A stretch of 64,000 nucleotides of DNA from Epiperipatus broadwayi (GCA_028023455.1 JAQFVV010012506.1:3588714-3652713), one strand, 5' to 3'. Numbered from the stretch's first letter, positions 1 through 12,628 are shown. Notes: generated by a model not told the origin, from the sequence alone. Numbers and translations are program-made.

Positions 1-243
1 AAATATCACTAGCATTATTATTTTTGTGATTTTTTTTTTTAATGAATTTATTCCATCTTAGAGAAAATAAATTACAACTGCCATTGATTAGTTATATTAA
101 GATTGTTTTCTACAGAATCTTTTTTAAAATTTTAGAAAAGAAAAAAAAATCTTTAATGGAATGGATAATTGCATTTTATTACAATTTCTTTTGATATAAA
201 TTTTAATTTATTTGTAAATACATTTTTTTGTAATTGACTATGA

Positions 244-708
244 TATTTACTAGTGCAGTTTCAAACACAATTTTAAAGAGATAGTAAATCACTGTACGTG
301 CTATACTGTCAAATTAAACCAATGTTGTTTTTGTTGATTCTGAGGAAATTCTCTATCCAAGCCAGATAAAAGAGACTTTGAAAAGATAAAAGTGGCCATT
401 TATTTTTATACCTAAATGCAGTTATATAGGCCAATCATAAGTATCTTGGATTGAGAGCGTGAATATTGTTATATTATTCAAAAATATTCATGCTCTCAAG
501 CCAACATTCTTATAATTGGCCTACATAATTGCATTTAGGTACAAAGATAAAATGGTACTCTTACCTTTTCAAAGTTTTTATCATGTGACTTGGATTGAGA
601 GTTTCCTCATAGATAACAAAAACAACTAGTTTTTTATGATAGTACAGCATGTGTGTAGCAGTTGATTACCTTCTGTTTAGAATTATGTTTGAAACTGCAC
701 TAGTAAAT
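244..708. repeat. 465-bp near-perfect palindrome (foldback/MITE family A)
   Basis: The left arm (about 244-467) and right arm (about 483-708) are inverted copies of each other around a short loop near 468-482. The ends read ATTTACTAGTGCAGTTTC on the left and its reverse complement on the right, so the palindrome runs to both edges. The arms differ by scattered substitutions and small gaps. It has no coding capacity. A non-autonomous foldback transposon is the most likely identity; no target duplication beyond the palindrome itself can be assigned. Confidence 0.85.
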
Positions 709-810
709 AACTTAGTCACTTACATTAATTTTAATATCTCTTAATATTAATATGCAATAAATGTTAAAATTTTGTGAGTGTTAATATGCCTAATCAAGAA
801 AATGGAAGTA

Positions 811-1040
811 AAGTGAATAATATAAAAATATTCACACTCTCAATCCAAATAGTTATGATTGGCTTATATAATTGCACTTAGATGCAAAGATAAAATGGTC
901 ACTGTTATCTTTTTAAAGTCTCCATCATGTGGCTTGGATCTAGAATGTCGTCATAGTTAACAAAAATAATAATATTGTTTTAATTTGACAGTACAGTGCA
1001 TGTGCGGCATTTAATTACCATCTGTTTAGAAATACATTTT
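811..1040. repeat. Half copy of foldback family A
   Basis: This matches the loop and right arm of the palindrome at 244-708: the same order of blocks is seen, including ATTCACACTCTCAATCC, then TGGCTTATATAATTGCA, then the terminal CATCTGTTTAGAA. The left arm is missing. It lies about 100 bp from the full copy, which suggests local duplication or a truncated second insertion. Confidence 0.8.
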
Positions 1041-2772
1041 TTATAAATTGATTGCATTTGTTGTTTTATTTCTTTGTTATTTTATTTCTTTATCTAGTTT
1101 ACTATCACCCTCCTTCCATTTTTATTTGAAAGGCCCTAATGAGAACTTCGATCATATTTGCAATGTTTTATTTTTATAATAAAACCTTTGTACCATATGT
1201 TGATAATCTTTACATTATTTTTTACAAATATAAACTTACAAATGAAAGTCATTCTAAAAGTCAATGTTTGAACTTTTCAAAATAGAAAAATAATGTAATA
1301 AAGTGAATACTTAACAGTAACAATGATGTTCTTTGATTATTTGATCATATTGTCTATTCTTAAAAAGTTATTTAACAACATATTTCTTATTTGAATTCTA
1401 TTTTTAAGATACAAACAAATTTTAGCTGAGATATCATAAAATACTCAAAATATGTTTTAAAAGTAAAATGCACTATTATTAAATGTTTTTTTAAAAATTT
1501 ATTTAGCTGCATTTATGAAGGCAATTGTTTTTGACAGTAGAAAACAATTCTGCTTCGTTGTGAAATATTTTTATAACTTTTTTAAAATCAAATATTTTCA
1601 AATAAAATCTAATTATAATCACATAGTTTTTGATTTAAAATAAATATTTAGAAATATGTCCCATAAGTAAGCTTAAATAAGTAAATAAATTACTGAAAAA
1701 TACAATTTTCTTTTTAGAAATACTACAACAATAAAGCTCAATCTGAAATATCTAGGGCCAAATAACCAATCAAGTATTGTTGGTTGATCTAAATCAGGTA
1801 TTTTCAGTTTGTTTTCAGTTTCAAATTTACATGGTATTTGTATGAAGTCTGCATGATACTGACATCTTCATATATTTTTTTAAACTGATGCCTTTAGTTT
1901 GCAAAAAGAAAAATGTGTATCAATAATTTAACATTATAGATAACTGCAAAATAGTGAAGAAAAATTGAAGTGATACTAACACAAAATAACATTCCAAAAT
2001 TAGCAAGTTTGTGGCTATAGAGAGGAATCCAGTTATAGTGAGATCCTGCCTCAATACCATTTGCATGGATTCTGAAATCTGCAGATAGTAGCAAACACTA
2101 TATATGTTTTTAATGCAAACATATAAATCTTTTTAATGTATATCTGTTATAGGATATTGAGTTCAAACTCTACATTACAAATTCCAAAGACCTCAGGAGG
2201 AAAGTGGGAGAAATATTTTTTTTTCTCTATTCAACTAATTTTATTAGTGAGAGAAGACAAAATATATTTTTTTGTGAGTGATTATATTTAAGAATTAAAG
2301 ATTAAATACGTATAAACAGATGTCTGTAGTTATAGACTATAAATCATTTTTCTAAGTTTACTCATTAACTTTTTGTATTTAATTTATATCTAATGCATTA
2401 TAATGTTCTTCCTTAATAATGCTTTGATTTTAATACTTTGTCATTATTAATTTATTCTATGACTTTAATACTAATAATATTAATAATCTGTAGTTTTCAA
2501 ATCATTTAGATTTTTTATAGGCAAGTTTTTACAGATATGAGTGGATATATGTATATGCACGTGTGTGTACAAACATTAAAATTTAAACATTTACAGATAT
2601 ATTAAAGAGTTTTTAAATAATTTTGTATTTTCTGTGTACAAAGTTGTTTTTTCTTATATATTTAAGTCCAATCTTTTTTTTTATTTATTTAAAAAAGATG
2701 TTAGTGTTAAAAGAGGGATAAAATCAATTTTAACTTAACTTTAGTGTGAGAAAATTGGAATTGGAGAAAAAT
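1041..2772. other. AT-rich non-coding stretch
   Basis: Only A/T-rich sequence with short homopolymers is seen. A 66-codon open frame on the minus strand (1894-2094) has no recognisable motif and looks like chance. No repeat partner was found elsewhere in the window. Confidence 0.5.
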
Positions 2773-3296
2773 AACTCATTAGTAAGCAGTTTCCAAAATT
2801 AAGAACTACTGATTACTTTAAACCACCTAGAAAATAAAATAAAGACCAAATAGACCACAGATCATTTTTGATCACACCAAATAACAAAATTTGAAAAAAA
2901 TATAAGGATTAAAGATATTTGTATTGTAGCTGCACTAATAAAATATATTTTATAGATAACCAGGTGTTTTAATAACTAAATATGTGTCATGTCATCAACA
3001 AAAGGCCAGCACATATATAGTCTGAAAAAATAAGACAGTAGGTATTAATAAGTCTTATTGCTTCTTGGAATCAATGCTTCATTTTTATAGACATATTTGA
3101 AAGTTTCTACAGCAGCATGGAGGGATAGAAAAGATATTTTGTTTGAACGGTTCTATCGATCGATCCAAATAATTCTATGCCAGGAAAATAACAAATAGCA
3201 TCCTATGGCTGATCTCCAAAGTCTGAAGAAGACTTTAAACCTTGTTATTGCTTTACCTATCAAATAAAAGCACAAAGTAAAAATGCTAAAATTATA

Positions 3297-3571
3297 TTAA
3301 AAGCAGAAAATATCCATTTGTCTGTAGAAGTAATCGTACCCAGAGCAGAAAGAAAAGAAGAATTACATGTCTAAACTTAAATAGAACTTTTCCAGTAAAA
3401 TCAATGCATTTAAGTTTAGGCTTGTAATTCTTCTGCTTTACTGTGATGATGATGATGCTGTGACTTAAATTGTGTTTTTAGAGACCATTTTAGTATTGGG
3501 ATGGTTTCTTCTTTTCTTTCTGCTCTGGGTATGATTACTTCTATAGTTAAATGGATATTTTCTGCTTTTAA
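3297..3571. repeat. Nested inner hairpin
   Basis: TTAAAAGCAGAAAATATCC at 3297 pairs with its complement ending at 3571, and the match continues through the AGAGCAGAAAGAAAAGAAG block for about 66 bp per arm. Further in, a second inverted pair (GAATTACATGTCTAAACTTA near 3360 and its counterpart near 3410-3434) forms another stem. A short (GAT)n run lies on the right side of the loop. Confidence 0.75.
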
Positions 3572-4258
3572 CCATCTTATCATACCAAATCTGCTTGGTC
3601 GAGTGAGTTAAAACTCTAAACTTTAGATTGGTCAATTACAGAATCAGCAATAAAAATATATTCATTTTTTAATATTATATTCATTTTAGTTTTGTTTGTA
3701 AAAAGCAAATTAATAATTTGTCAGAATATGAAAATGAATGAAAGTTTTTCAAAAATAAATTTCTATTTATAATTATAAAAATATTTTATAGCAAAGAATC
3801 TAAAAAGAATATTTGTAACCTATTAGAAAATGTTGAGTATGTCAGTGATTTTCTTTCTCAATTTACATTCGTGTAAAAGTAAATAATTGTTACTAAAATC
3901 TTAACTATTTTTCTAAAATAATATTATTTTCAGCATATTTTAGCAAAATAATTTATAATATGTAAAAAAAATACTAAAAAAACACTAAAACATTCATTTT
4001 CATTTTCAAAATCAAAACAAAGAAGTTGGAGTAGTTAAAATTATTGACAGATGCTCTTCTTTTTGTTCAAAACGAGAACCAACCAATCAGCATCTAGGAA
4101 AGTCTTCTTTCTCCCAGTGTTGTAGCATCAAATTTAAATATTATTGATTTTTTATTTGTAAAATAATTCTAGAGAGGGCTGCATCTTATGGTACTTTTTA
4201 AGCTTTAAAATGAGCATAAATTTGCTACGATAATGTAAAAATTGCCAGTGTTAGAGCG
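3572..4258 (+). repeat. Dispersed repeat family B, copy 1
   Basis: This stretch is the reverse-complement homologue of 14255-14980. Shared landmarks, in order, are GGTCAATTACAGAATC, AATTATAAAAATATT, CTTAACTATTTTTCTAAAATA, AGCATATTTTA and GAGAGGGCTGCATCTTATGG. It shows no coding capacity. It sits between the arms of the larger foldback element, so it is either that element's internal part or a nested insertion. Confidence 0.75.
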
Positions 4259-4847
4259 AGTTAAAGTCAGTGAGTTTACTTGAAGCAAACAGCAAAAGAG
4301 TTTATATAATTTTAGAATTTTTATTCTGTGCTTTTATTTGATAGGTGAAGCAATAACAAGGTTTGAAGTCTTCGGACTTTGGAGATCAGTCATAGGATGC
4401 TATTTGTTATTTTCCTTTTATATTTTAACTTTTCTGATGTACATAGAGTTAATTGGATTGATTGATAGGACCATTTAAACAAAATATTTTTTCTACCCTC
4501 CTGTAGAAATCTTCAAATATGTCTATAAAAAATGAAGCTTTGATTCCAAGAAGCAATAAGTCTTATTTATCCCTACTGTCTTATTTTTCAGACTATATAT
4601 GCGCTGGCCTTTTGTTGATGACATGACACACATTTAGTTATTGAAACACCTGGTTATCTATAAAATATACTTCATTAGTGCAGCTGCGATACAAATATCT
4701 TTAATTCTTATATTTTTTTCAAATTTTGTTATTTGGTGTGATAAAAACAATCTGCAGTCTCTTTGGTCTTTATCTTATTTTCTGGATGGTTTAAAGTAAT
4801 CAACAGTTCTTAATTTTGGAAACTGCTTACTAATGTGGTGAGTTTGA

Positions 4848-5635
4848 TCTTAGAATGATCAAGCCACATGCTGAGCATCCAGATGTAATGATTATAGCTG
4901 TACTAGCAATTATAAGCTTATATAGAATTCTGATAATTAATTTTCTAAGTTAATGGCCACTTTTTGGTATGCCACATATATCAGCAATTTATCTGGTTAA
5001 CTTGTATTGATATAAAGATCAATGGTTACCATTGTTTAGTTATTCAAATCCAAGAATAATCAGAAATGGGTATTTTGAAATTCACTAGTCCAACAGATGC
5101 AAAAGAGAAAGACAGATATGCTTAAACCTTTTGCTAGCTTTAAAAGATTTATTTATAATACATGGATATCATACCTGACCTAAATTATAGATGATGATCA
5201 AATTGAATACTTGCACAATTCTGACTTATTCATCACAAAGTTTTTTTTTAGAATACTGGCCATATTTTCAGATAAATTATCCAAATCTAAAAATTCTGAA
5301 AAAATATTATAATCTGTGAAAGAAAGTTTTAATTTTATACTGACTTATGATAAATTATTGTGAGTACCGACCTATAATTTGAAGGGCTATCCTATAGACT
5401 ATGGCTTGAATATTTAATAATTTTACAAATTCTCCACAATATTGCTTCAAGTTCATGCTTGCAGAAAGCACAAACACTGAGAAATAATGATTGTATACAC
5501 TAACTATTCATACCTAATTTAACATAGGCAAAAACATTTCTCTATGTGAATTTGATAATAAAATGAGAGTAGGCTAAGTTAAAAATGTATTTATCAAAAT
5601 AGCTAACTCTTAAAAATTAAAAGACCCTTTTCCTG
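4848..5635. other. AT-rich non-coding stretch
   Basis: Nothing recognisable was seen on either strand. A short GATC-containing segment just outside the foldback element (4848-4880) is the only less AT-rich part. Confidence 0.45.
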
Positions 5636-5950
5636 CACTAACTATAATATTTATATTCATGTTATAAACATGAAATAAGAAAAGATATAGTTGTATTAAT
5701 TTATATTATTTGCTGATCATGCTTTTGACTTTAATCAGATAGATTCACAGCGCTCAACTATTCAGCAATTCATAAAACAACTTTGAAAGATTGGAATCAT
5801 AGTTTTTTTTTTTTGAATTGCAGAATAGTTGAGTGCTATGAATCTGACTGATTAAGTCAAAAGCATGCTCAGTGAAATAGTATAAATTAATATGACTATA
5901 CCTTTTCTTGTTTCATGTTTATAACATGAATATAAGTATTAAAATAGCTA
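5636..5950. repeat. About 310-bp foldback element (family C)
   Basis: Arms of about 130 bp are inverted copies. The left arm begins with AATATTTATATTCATG and the right arm ends with CATGAATATAAGTATT; both contain the local hairpin CATGTTATAAACATG and blocks around AGTCAAAAGCATGCTCAG and AATAGTTGAGTGCTATGAAT. The loop holds a T-run at about 5803-5814. It is probably a MITE or foldback element; no coding sequence is present. Confidence 0.8.
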
Positions 5951-6712
5951 ACATAAATAAAGTATATCAACATAAATATACTACACTTAATGTTATATAT
6001 GTTACAAATTTGAATATATCTGACAAGTACATTTTGTTATACCACTACATTTTAGTTTAATATTAATTAGATGCGACAAATTCACCCATATTACAGTTTA
6101 AATATTAATATTAAAAAAAAATCAGATTTTCTTTGGTGCAACTTCACAATTTATTCCTGAATAAAGCAACGATACCCATTCACTATTTCAGCATAGAGAG
6201 AAAATGAAAATAATAATAAATCTACAATTTGTCTTCAACAAATAATTAATGTTTTATAATGAAACCTTTTTAAATGTTTAATAGATATATTATCAGGGTT
6301 TCTTACATATAAATTATATTAGAAGTTGTTTCACAATACTTTAGCTGATTCATTTCTTTTTTTCTGAAGGTTCCACTGTGTTTTCAATTCTTTGAATCAT
6401 TTCTTGGTAGGATAGTAATGTTATATTTTTAAACCATAATAATTTCAGACAGGTCTTTTTTTTTTCTTATAGACCAATACACATTTACTGACTCTTAGCT
6501 GGTCACTTTGAGAAATTATAAATGTAAACATACTTTCTCATTATTACAATGGTTGGACATAGTACCAAGTACATTCTCTTCTGACAGCTTTCTTACTTTT
6601 CTAACAGTCATAGTTTACAATTAGAATAGTTAATAAACATTGCTGATAGTCTTTTTTTAGTCTTTCAAGTTAATGCTGTAGCCCAATGATTAATGTATCA
6701 CTTTTAATCTGA
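5951..6712. other. AT-rich non-coding stretch
   Basis: No motif, repeat partner or coding frame was recognised here. Confidence 0.4.
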
Positions 6713-6913
6713 TTACTGTTGATGTTTACTCTGCTCTGATTTGATTTGATGTGATGAAATAACTTCTCTAAACTGTCTTTTATGATTTCCCATATGACTG
6801 CCCACTTGCTTAGCAAAAAACGCTTTCCTTAACTCAGAAACTAATCTGCCCATTTGCACATAGTGCTTTTCAAAAATACTTCTGACTTTTTTACCTTGTT
6901 TTCCAAATTTTAA
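6713..6913 (-). pseudogene. Short unidentified coding-like fragment
   Basis: The minus strand keeps about 66 open codons between stops, a non-trivial length in DNA this AT-rich. The composition is protein-like rather than lysine/phenylalanine junk: the central part reads QMGRLVSELRKAFFAKQVGS, followed by basic and serine/histidine-rich residues. There is no initiating Met near the upstream end; the first is about 20 codons in. No convincing splice acceptor borders it. I do not recognise the family. It may be a piece of a decayed transposable-element protein or an old exon, and chance remains possible. Confidence 0.3.
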
Positions 6914-8295
6914 TTATCTATTGCATATATGAACAATAAATTATATTTCAAATAATATTTTTTGTTTTAATCTTTACACAAATTAAAACATATATATACT
7001 TATAAGTATTTTTCATTATCACTATTTGACTATTATGGTTATGTTGAATTTCTCTATTATACTGCAAATTACAATTTTCACTATCATTTACATGCCAATA
7101 GAGAAATATAGTCAGAAATTACATTTGTTAACTGTCCAAACTCATCATTACTAGGTGGGTTATGCGTGGTCTTGAAAACTAAATTCCTAGCTAAACATTC
7201 TTCATAAATATAGATTAAGAAGTTTCTACAAGTACTCCTTGTGCAATTATCACTTATTTAATTTTCAGTTTTGAACTATTCTGAAAGCTGCTTATATATA
7301 TATCTGCCTTTTTTGATGGGAATAGCCATGTTCTAATATTAAAATAATTGAGTCTGTAGCTTTGCACCAAACACATTTCTTATTTAGTTATATTTACTAC
7401 TGTTACAATATTGAAACCTTTATTTATAGTTAGTTTTTTTAACTTGTCGCCTTGTCTATTTTTATATTTTTCCAAAACTTTCTAATAGTATTGTGACCCA
7501 ATTCATGATTTTCACAGTATAACTATACACACATGTAATTTGCTTGCTCATTATTAAATACTATTATATATATATATATTGAAGACATTTGGTACATTGT
7601 TGCTGTGTAAATATGCCAGTTATTTTTTAAAGAGGATTTATATATATTAGAGGTGTTATAATATAAAAAATATATTAGTTAAATTTCTATATAAGTTAAT
7701 AAATGTGTTGTATGCTATTGATATGCAATATTAATTTGTAAAAGATAATAAAATAAAAAGCATTTATTTTTCTTAAATAGAATTAATATAGTATTCAGAT
7801 ATGTCACATTAATATTTAGTTAAATTTGAAATATATGAAAGAAGAACAAGTATTTAGTTTCAAAAATGTATTGAAGTTAAAATAAATTAGTATTAAGCAC
7901 TTATTTTCAGTCAGATAATCTATAAACAAACATAAGAGTAACTAAATTGCTTATCAAATAACTTAAATAGAATGATAGTCAATATGATATAATAGAAAAA
8001 AACAAATCAACATTATATATATATATTGTTTTGAAAGGTATAGTTTTAATATATAGGAATATAAAGAATCGAATGTTTAATCAATTTGTAAGGAATGTTT
8101 TTTGTTGTTTGTTTTTTTTTTTTGAGAAATTAACTGGAAAGATTTCTAAGTAACTATTGTTAGAGCAGAAAAGATTATTGCTAATAAAATTTGATTCTAA
8201 AATAATAATTGGAAAATTTTGAAGAAGTCAGATGCAAGGAAAGTTATCAATATTATTGTTGGTGCTTTAATAAACACTAGTAATTAGAAAATCAC
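6914..8295. other. AT-rich non-coding stretch
   Basis: It contains short (TA)n tracts near 7563-7580 and 8018-8028 and a T-run near 8112. No gene or repeat partner was identified. It would be intronic if the exon at 8296-8374 is real. Confidence 0.4.
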
Positions 8296-8374
8296 CTTTT
8301 GGATTTTATGCTTCTTCACTTTTTCCTGAAGCTGAGCAATATGTGCATCTTGAAGAGCCTTAAGAACTGTCTGT
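8296..8374 (-). CDS. Single 79-bp internal exon of a host gene, coiled-coil-like
   Basis: On the minus strand a pyrimidine-rich acceptor (TTTTCTTTTTCAG) ends at 8375 and a donor (AAG followed by GTGATT) begins at 8295. The 79 bp between has exactly one open frame: one leading base, then 26 complete codons ending on a codon boundary. The peptide begins QTVLKALQDAHIAQLQEKV and ends in a lysine-rich run, a heptad-like, charged, probably helical sequence typical of coiled-coil proteins. It is far less AT-rich than its surroundings. No second exon could be matched, so the gene is not identified; flanking exons are presumably beyond the window or in parts I could not recognise. A chance exon-like arrangement is possible but unlikely given splice sites, phase and composition together. 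Confidence 0.6.
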
Positions 8375-11300
8375 CTGAAAAAGAAAATCACAATATGAAA
8401 AGTAATATTGCCCATATAAATAAATATGAAGAATTACAAGATCAGGAATATTGTTCTTATAAATGAATAGGAAGAATTAATAGCAAAAACTATATCTGGA
8501 AGAATAATTCCTGAAAAACTAATAATATTATGTACAACCGTATTATAAAAAAATACTATCCAGGAAATTAATCTAATATTTTCAAAAAGTTATGTAAAAA
8601 TCCAGTAAAATTATCATCCAAAAATATTTCAAAACTGAAGACAAATTAAATCTAGTACTCATACCACAGTAACAGTAGCTTAAGAAAATAAATATGTACA
8701 CTTCAACTCTAGATAAGCTTATAGAAATTTCATTATGATTACTTAATGATATCAAAGCAATTATTTTGAATAGCTTATGGGCAAAAGAAATTAATATTGT
8801 GTCTATGTTTTGATATTTTAATATTTATTTGTTTTATTAATTTGTATTCTATGTTTGGTTAGTTTATCTTAGACAAACTCATTATAGTAGTCCATTGAAT
8901 TAATTAGATAAGTTGAAAATAAATTTTATTATAAAGAAAGATGAAACAATAATTTTCAAGCTCAATTTGTCTAGCTATTTCTTATTCCAAACATATACAT
9001 TGTATTTTATTAGATTCTCATCTATTTTGTGTCAATCAAGTTCCTTTTTTTTTCTTTAATAATTTTTTTTTTTTTCAATACATGTGCTATATATTTGAGT
9101 GTTTGTGATCATGCCTGAACTCATTCTTCAGGCTCAAATAGCAGATTAAGGCCTGGGGGGAAACGTGTATGGAAAAATAGGTGTAAATGTGTTTTTTTTA
9201 TAATGAGGTAAAATAAACCAATCTAGGAGTTTTAAATTGTAACATTTTATGAGATAATTTATGTCATCTCTCTAAATAAAACTAATTTTATTCAAGATTG
9301 TTATAAAATAATCTTATAAAATTTTAATTATAGATAATAAAATGTCATGTTTATAGTCTTTAATATTTATCTTAGTTAAATAATTTTCTTGATTTCACAT
9401 TCCAAATCTATCATGTTGATAGTTCAAAAACTTTGAAGAATGCTTGATGTTTGTGATTAAAACTTTTTATTATCAAAATAAATATTGTATTTTTATGTGT
9501 TGAAATTGTATAGTATGTGGATATATGTTTATAAATGTGAAGGCTGGTAACCAATTATCTTTTCATTTTTATCTATTGATAATGTCAGTTTTATAATTTA
9601 GCTCACCAACATGTAGATAGAGTTGTAGATGTAAATTAGTACTTCATTCATTAAAATTTATGAATTTATATATACAGTAGTATATAATTAGTTTGTTCAT
9701 TATTGAATGATATTCCTAGAATTAAATATCAAAATTTAAATATATCAAAATGTTCGTACATTTTTTAAAAACATTTTTTATGATTTAATTTCTATTAAAA
9801 TTGCTTTGAGTGTGAGAATCTAATAAAGTCTTAAATCCTATAGTAAAAAAAAAAAAAACACTTTGAAGAAATTGCAAGTGGACTAAATTCAAAACTTTAA
9901 ATAAAAGCAAAAATTAGAAATTATTTGAATATTATTTAAAATATTGTAAATGAAATAAAACCAAATTTATAAGAAAAAAAATCTATATTAAGTCTGATTT
10001 GCAAATTTATAGTATATAATTATTTTGATATTAAAATGATATATGTTGTACCTACAGAAATTTGAAATAAATTTCAATATGTAGTGTAATGCCAATTGTA
10101 AAAAAAAAATTTTGGTTTGATTTTAATAGCGAATGTATTAACCTGGTGAGCATTGGAATATGTTGCTATGATAATAATATTGGAGAAAGAATCATTTATT
10201 ATTAATTCTAGTATAAAAATTTGTGAATTGACTTTATTCGTTTTAAAAATTAATGTTTAAATAATAAAGTTTATAGTCTTGATAAAATTATTGTTTTTCA
10301 TTTATTATGTATATTTTTGTTATTACATTCACAATAGTAGGTTACAAATAATGCATCTAAATATTTAATGTCTCAAGTATGTTTGTTATTGTGTTGTAAA
10401 ATATGTGTAAAAAGTATATTTCCAATGTAGTATGAAAGAATATAGTCTTAATTGCTTAGTTTATGTTGGGGTGAAAGGATACTATTTGTATTTTAAAATG
10501 TAAATATTGTATGTTATATATAGTAATTATAATTTTTTTTAATTTGTCATTGTTATTTATGGGGCACTGTCTGGAATTGACTAAAGAGTTAACGTGGAGC
10601 ATTACTATAGTTTTTCTGACATCAATTAAAAAATGTTATAAATAAGGCTAAACAATTTAAACTCATTCTCTCATATCTTGGCTTCAAAAGAAGTAAACCT
10701 AAATTCCTTTATGTAAATTTTTATTTGTTTTATTTTTAAAAGTAAGTTATTATCAACTGGATAGAATGATGGGATGAGAGCAATAATATTTGACCATTAA
10801 CTGGGTGTGTATATTGAGAATTTGTAAGAGATGATAATTTATTGAAAGAATGAAAATTAATTCATAGCATTTAAAAAACTATTAGAATATTTCTTTGCTT
10901 TTAAAAAAGGATATTACCTATTTTTCAATGATGACACAGGGATTATGTTTACCTGCCAATGTGATGGGGATTATTTATACACAAGATATAAATTGGCTCA
11001 ATTTCTATCACATTGTCGTGAATGAAACTATCATCTGTTCACTTATAATGTTTTATAAATCAAATATTTGTTAAAGGAAAGGATATTCACATTGTATCGT
11101 CATGGATATAAACTAGTGTTTGTATGCTGATAATGTCATAGTTCAAATATCTGAAATGAAAGAATGATTTGGATATTTGGAAAATATTGGAATTAATAAA
11201 ATGTACTTCAAATCTAATAGCTTTTCATGATATTCTACCTTTTCTGTAATAATAAAACATTATCAGATTGTCATTTAAGAAATAGACATGTATCTGAAAA

Positions 11301-11780
11301 TAATTGATCAAATCATTTGCTAATATATATATATATATTTAGGTGGTTACTGGTTGGAACTTAATATATATATATATTGTACCTATATTGATATAGGCAC
11401 ATATAATTTTTATCTAAAATTATTATTAAAGTAATCTTTCGTAAAAGAAAAACATAAAATTAAATGTTGAAGAGTTTATTCAGTTTGTTTTAGAAAAAGA
11501 TAGGAATTAAATAGTTTTATTAGTATTCGTAAAAATATAAATATACAAATCTCTTTTCATTCAATTTTAATTAAAGAAAAAATAATGTTAAAACTAAATA
11601 GTAAATTGTATTAAAAATATATGTGCGTATATATGTACATTTGTAAATATATAAAATGTATGTGAAAGTTAGGGAAGATTATCATTGAAAAACATGGCAA
11701 TGGCTATTAGATATTAATTAATATAAAACAATACGTTTTTGCATGGCTATTACTAATTAAGCAATCTTTCAAAACACGTT
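8375..11780. other. Long AT-rich non-coding stretch
   Basis: No gene was recognised over about 3.4 kb. It holds an A-run at 9845-9858, (TA)n tracts near 11325 and 11365, and a small hairpin near 9114-9142 (stems CCTGAA/TTCAGG, framed by TTTGAG/CTCAAA) next to a run of six G. If the exon at 8296-8374 belongs to a minus-strand gene, this is its upstream intron or flank. Confidence 0.4.
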
Positions 11781-11855
11781 TATCAAAGGATTAATTGATA
11801 AGGAATTTGACAACAGATCTTTGCTGGAGATATCAGAAAGACAACACGTTGCAGA

Positions 11856-11864
11856 TATAAATAG
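11856..11864 (+). promoter_or_regulatory. TATA box (TATAAATAG)
   Basis: A canonical TATAAATAG opens the least AT-rich segment of the first 40 kb, so transcription starting about 25-35 bp downstream (about 11885-11900) is plausible. The same nonamer occurs in each LTR of the Gypsy element at 46,985-52,545. This one may belong to an LTR or to a host promoter. Confidence 0.4.
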
Positions 11865-12245
11865 ACCTTTTTTATCGGACAATCATTCATTCCACAAATT
11901 AGTTGAGACAATCAGGTTCACACAGTTATTGAGAGAGTGCAGTTCGGAAATTAATTGAGTCAGCTAAGAAACAAAATGCAGTGCTGAGAAAGTTTTGGAA
12001 CGCACGTTCACCTCCAGCCCAGATGTCCGAGAAAACAGCAGATCTGCCCGTGAAATAATGTTAGCTTAACATCTTAGAAAATCTCCGTCAGTATCTATTT
12101 GTCTCCGATAGCAATAATCGTGAAAATCAGGAAACTCAGCAAGGAAACGTCCCAGCCGGCTGGTAAGCATTTATAATGGAAATATCCTCACCGAAAGCAG
12201 CCTCCAAAGAACAAAATTCTACGTCAACATTCAAAATCCTAGGTA
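11865..12245 (+). other. Promoter-proximal, exon-like island with two splice donors
   Basis: Downstream of the TATA box the base composition shifts towards G+C for about 380 bp. It contains two good donor sites: CTG/GTAAGC with GT at 12163 and TAG/GTAAAA with GT at 12243. No long reading frame is present, so a 5' untranslated first exon or an LTR R-U5 region both fit. No second copy of this segment was found in the window, which argues against having both LTRs here. Confidence 0.35.
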
Positions 12246-12628
12246 AAACATTTGCTTATTTTCGTTTATACTGTAATAGCCATTGCATTTCATTAATTCG
12301 TGCGAATCCTCCAAGAGTCTAATTATATGAACTCGATATCATACATAAATGAACTATTGATGTGTGTGATTAAATTTCAAATGCTATGTAATACTTTAAT
12401 ATTATTATGTGTGTGCATGAGTTAATATGTGCGTGATCCTTATATCAATATTATTAGTTAAATTAGATAAATACCAGTGTTTTGTTATGAAAGTAAACAA
12501 GAATATTTAAACTAGTTTAGAAATGTCAATTTAAAATATGCGTGTGTTTTATGAGAATTATAAAATGTTTAAATTTAGTAAATAAATGTTAATAATAAAT
12601 TATCTTTAAAATTAAACTTTATTTGTCG
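12246..12628. other. AT-rich non-coding stretch
   Basis: Nothing recognised between the exon-like island and the minisatellite. Confidence 0.4.

Larger units (their letters stand above)
2773..4847. mobile_element. 2.1-kb element with >500-bp terminal inverted arms
   Basis: The left arm (about 2773-3299) and right arm (about 4299-4847) are inverted copies over their whole length. Paired blocks include CTTCTTGGAATCAATGCTTC at 3060 against GAAGCTTTGATTCCAAGAAG at 4535, and CAAATAAAAGCACAAA at 3261 against TTCTGTGCTTTTATTTG near 4324. The outer ends, AACTCATTAGTAAGCAGTTT and its counterpart near 4820-4847, differ by a small insertion. Between the arms lie a second hairpin (3297-3571) and a dispersed repeat copy (3572-4258). 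No transposase frame remains. A foldback-type DNA transposon derivative is the best description; the superfamily cannot be assigned. Confidence 0.8.

Noticed and set aside
9087-9170. Possible hammerhead ribozyme of a Penelope-like element (hairpin followed by GGGGGGAAACG)
   Set aside because: The conserved CTGATGA core is missing on both strands and the helices do not fit the hammerhead layout.
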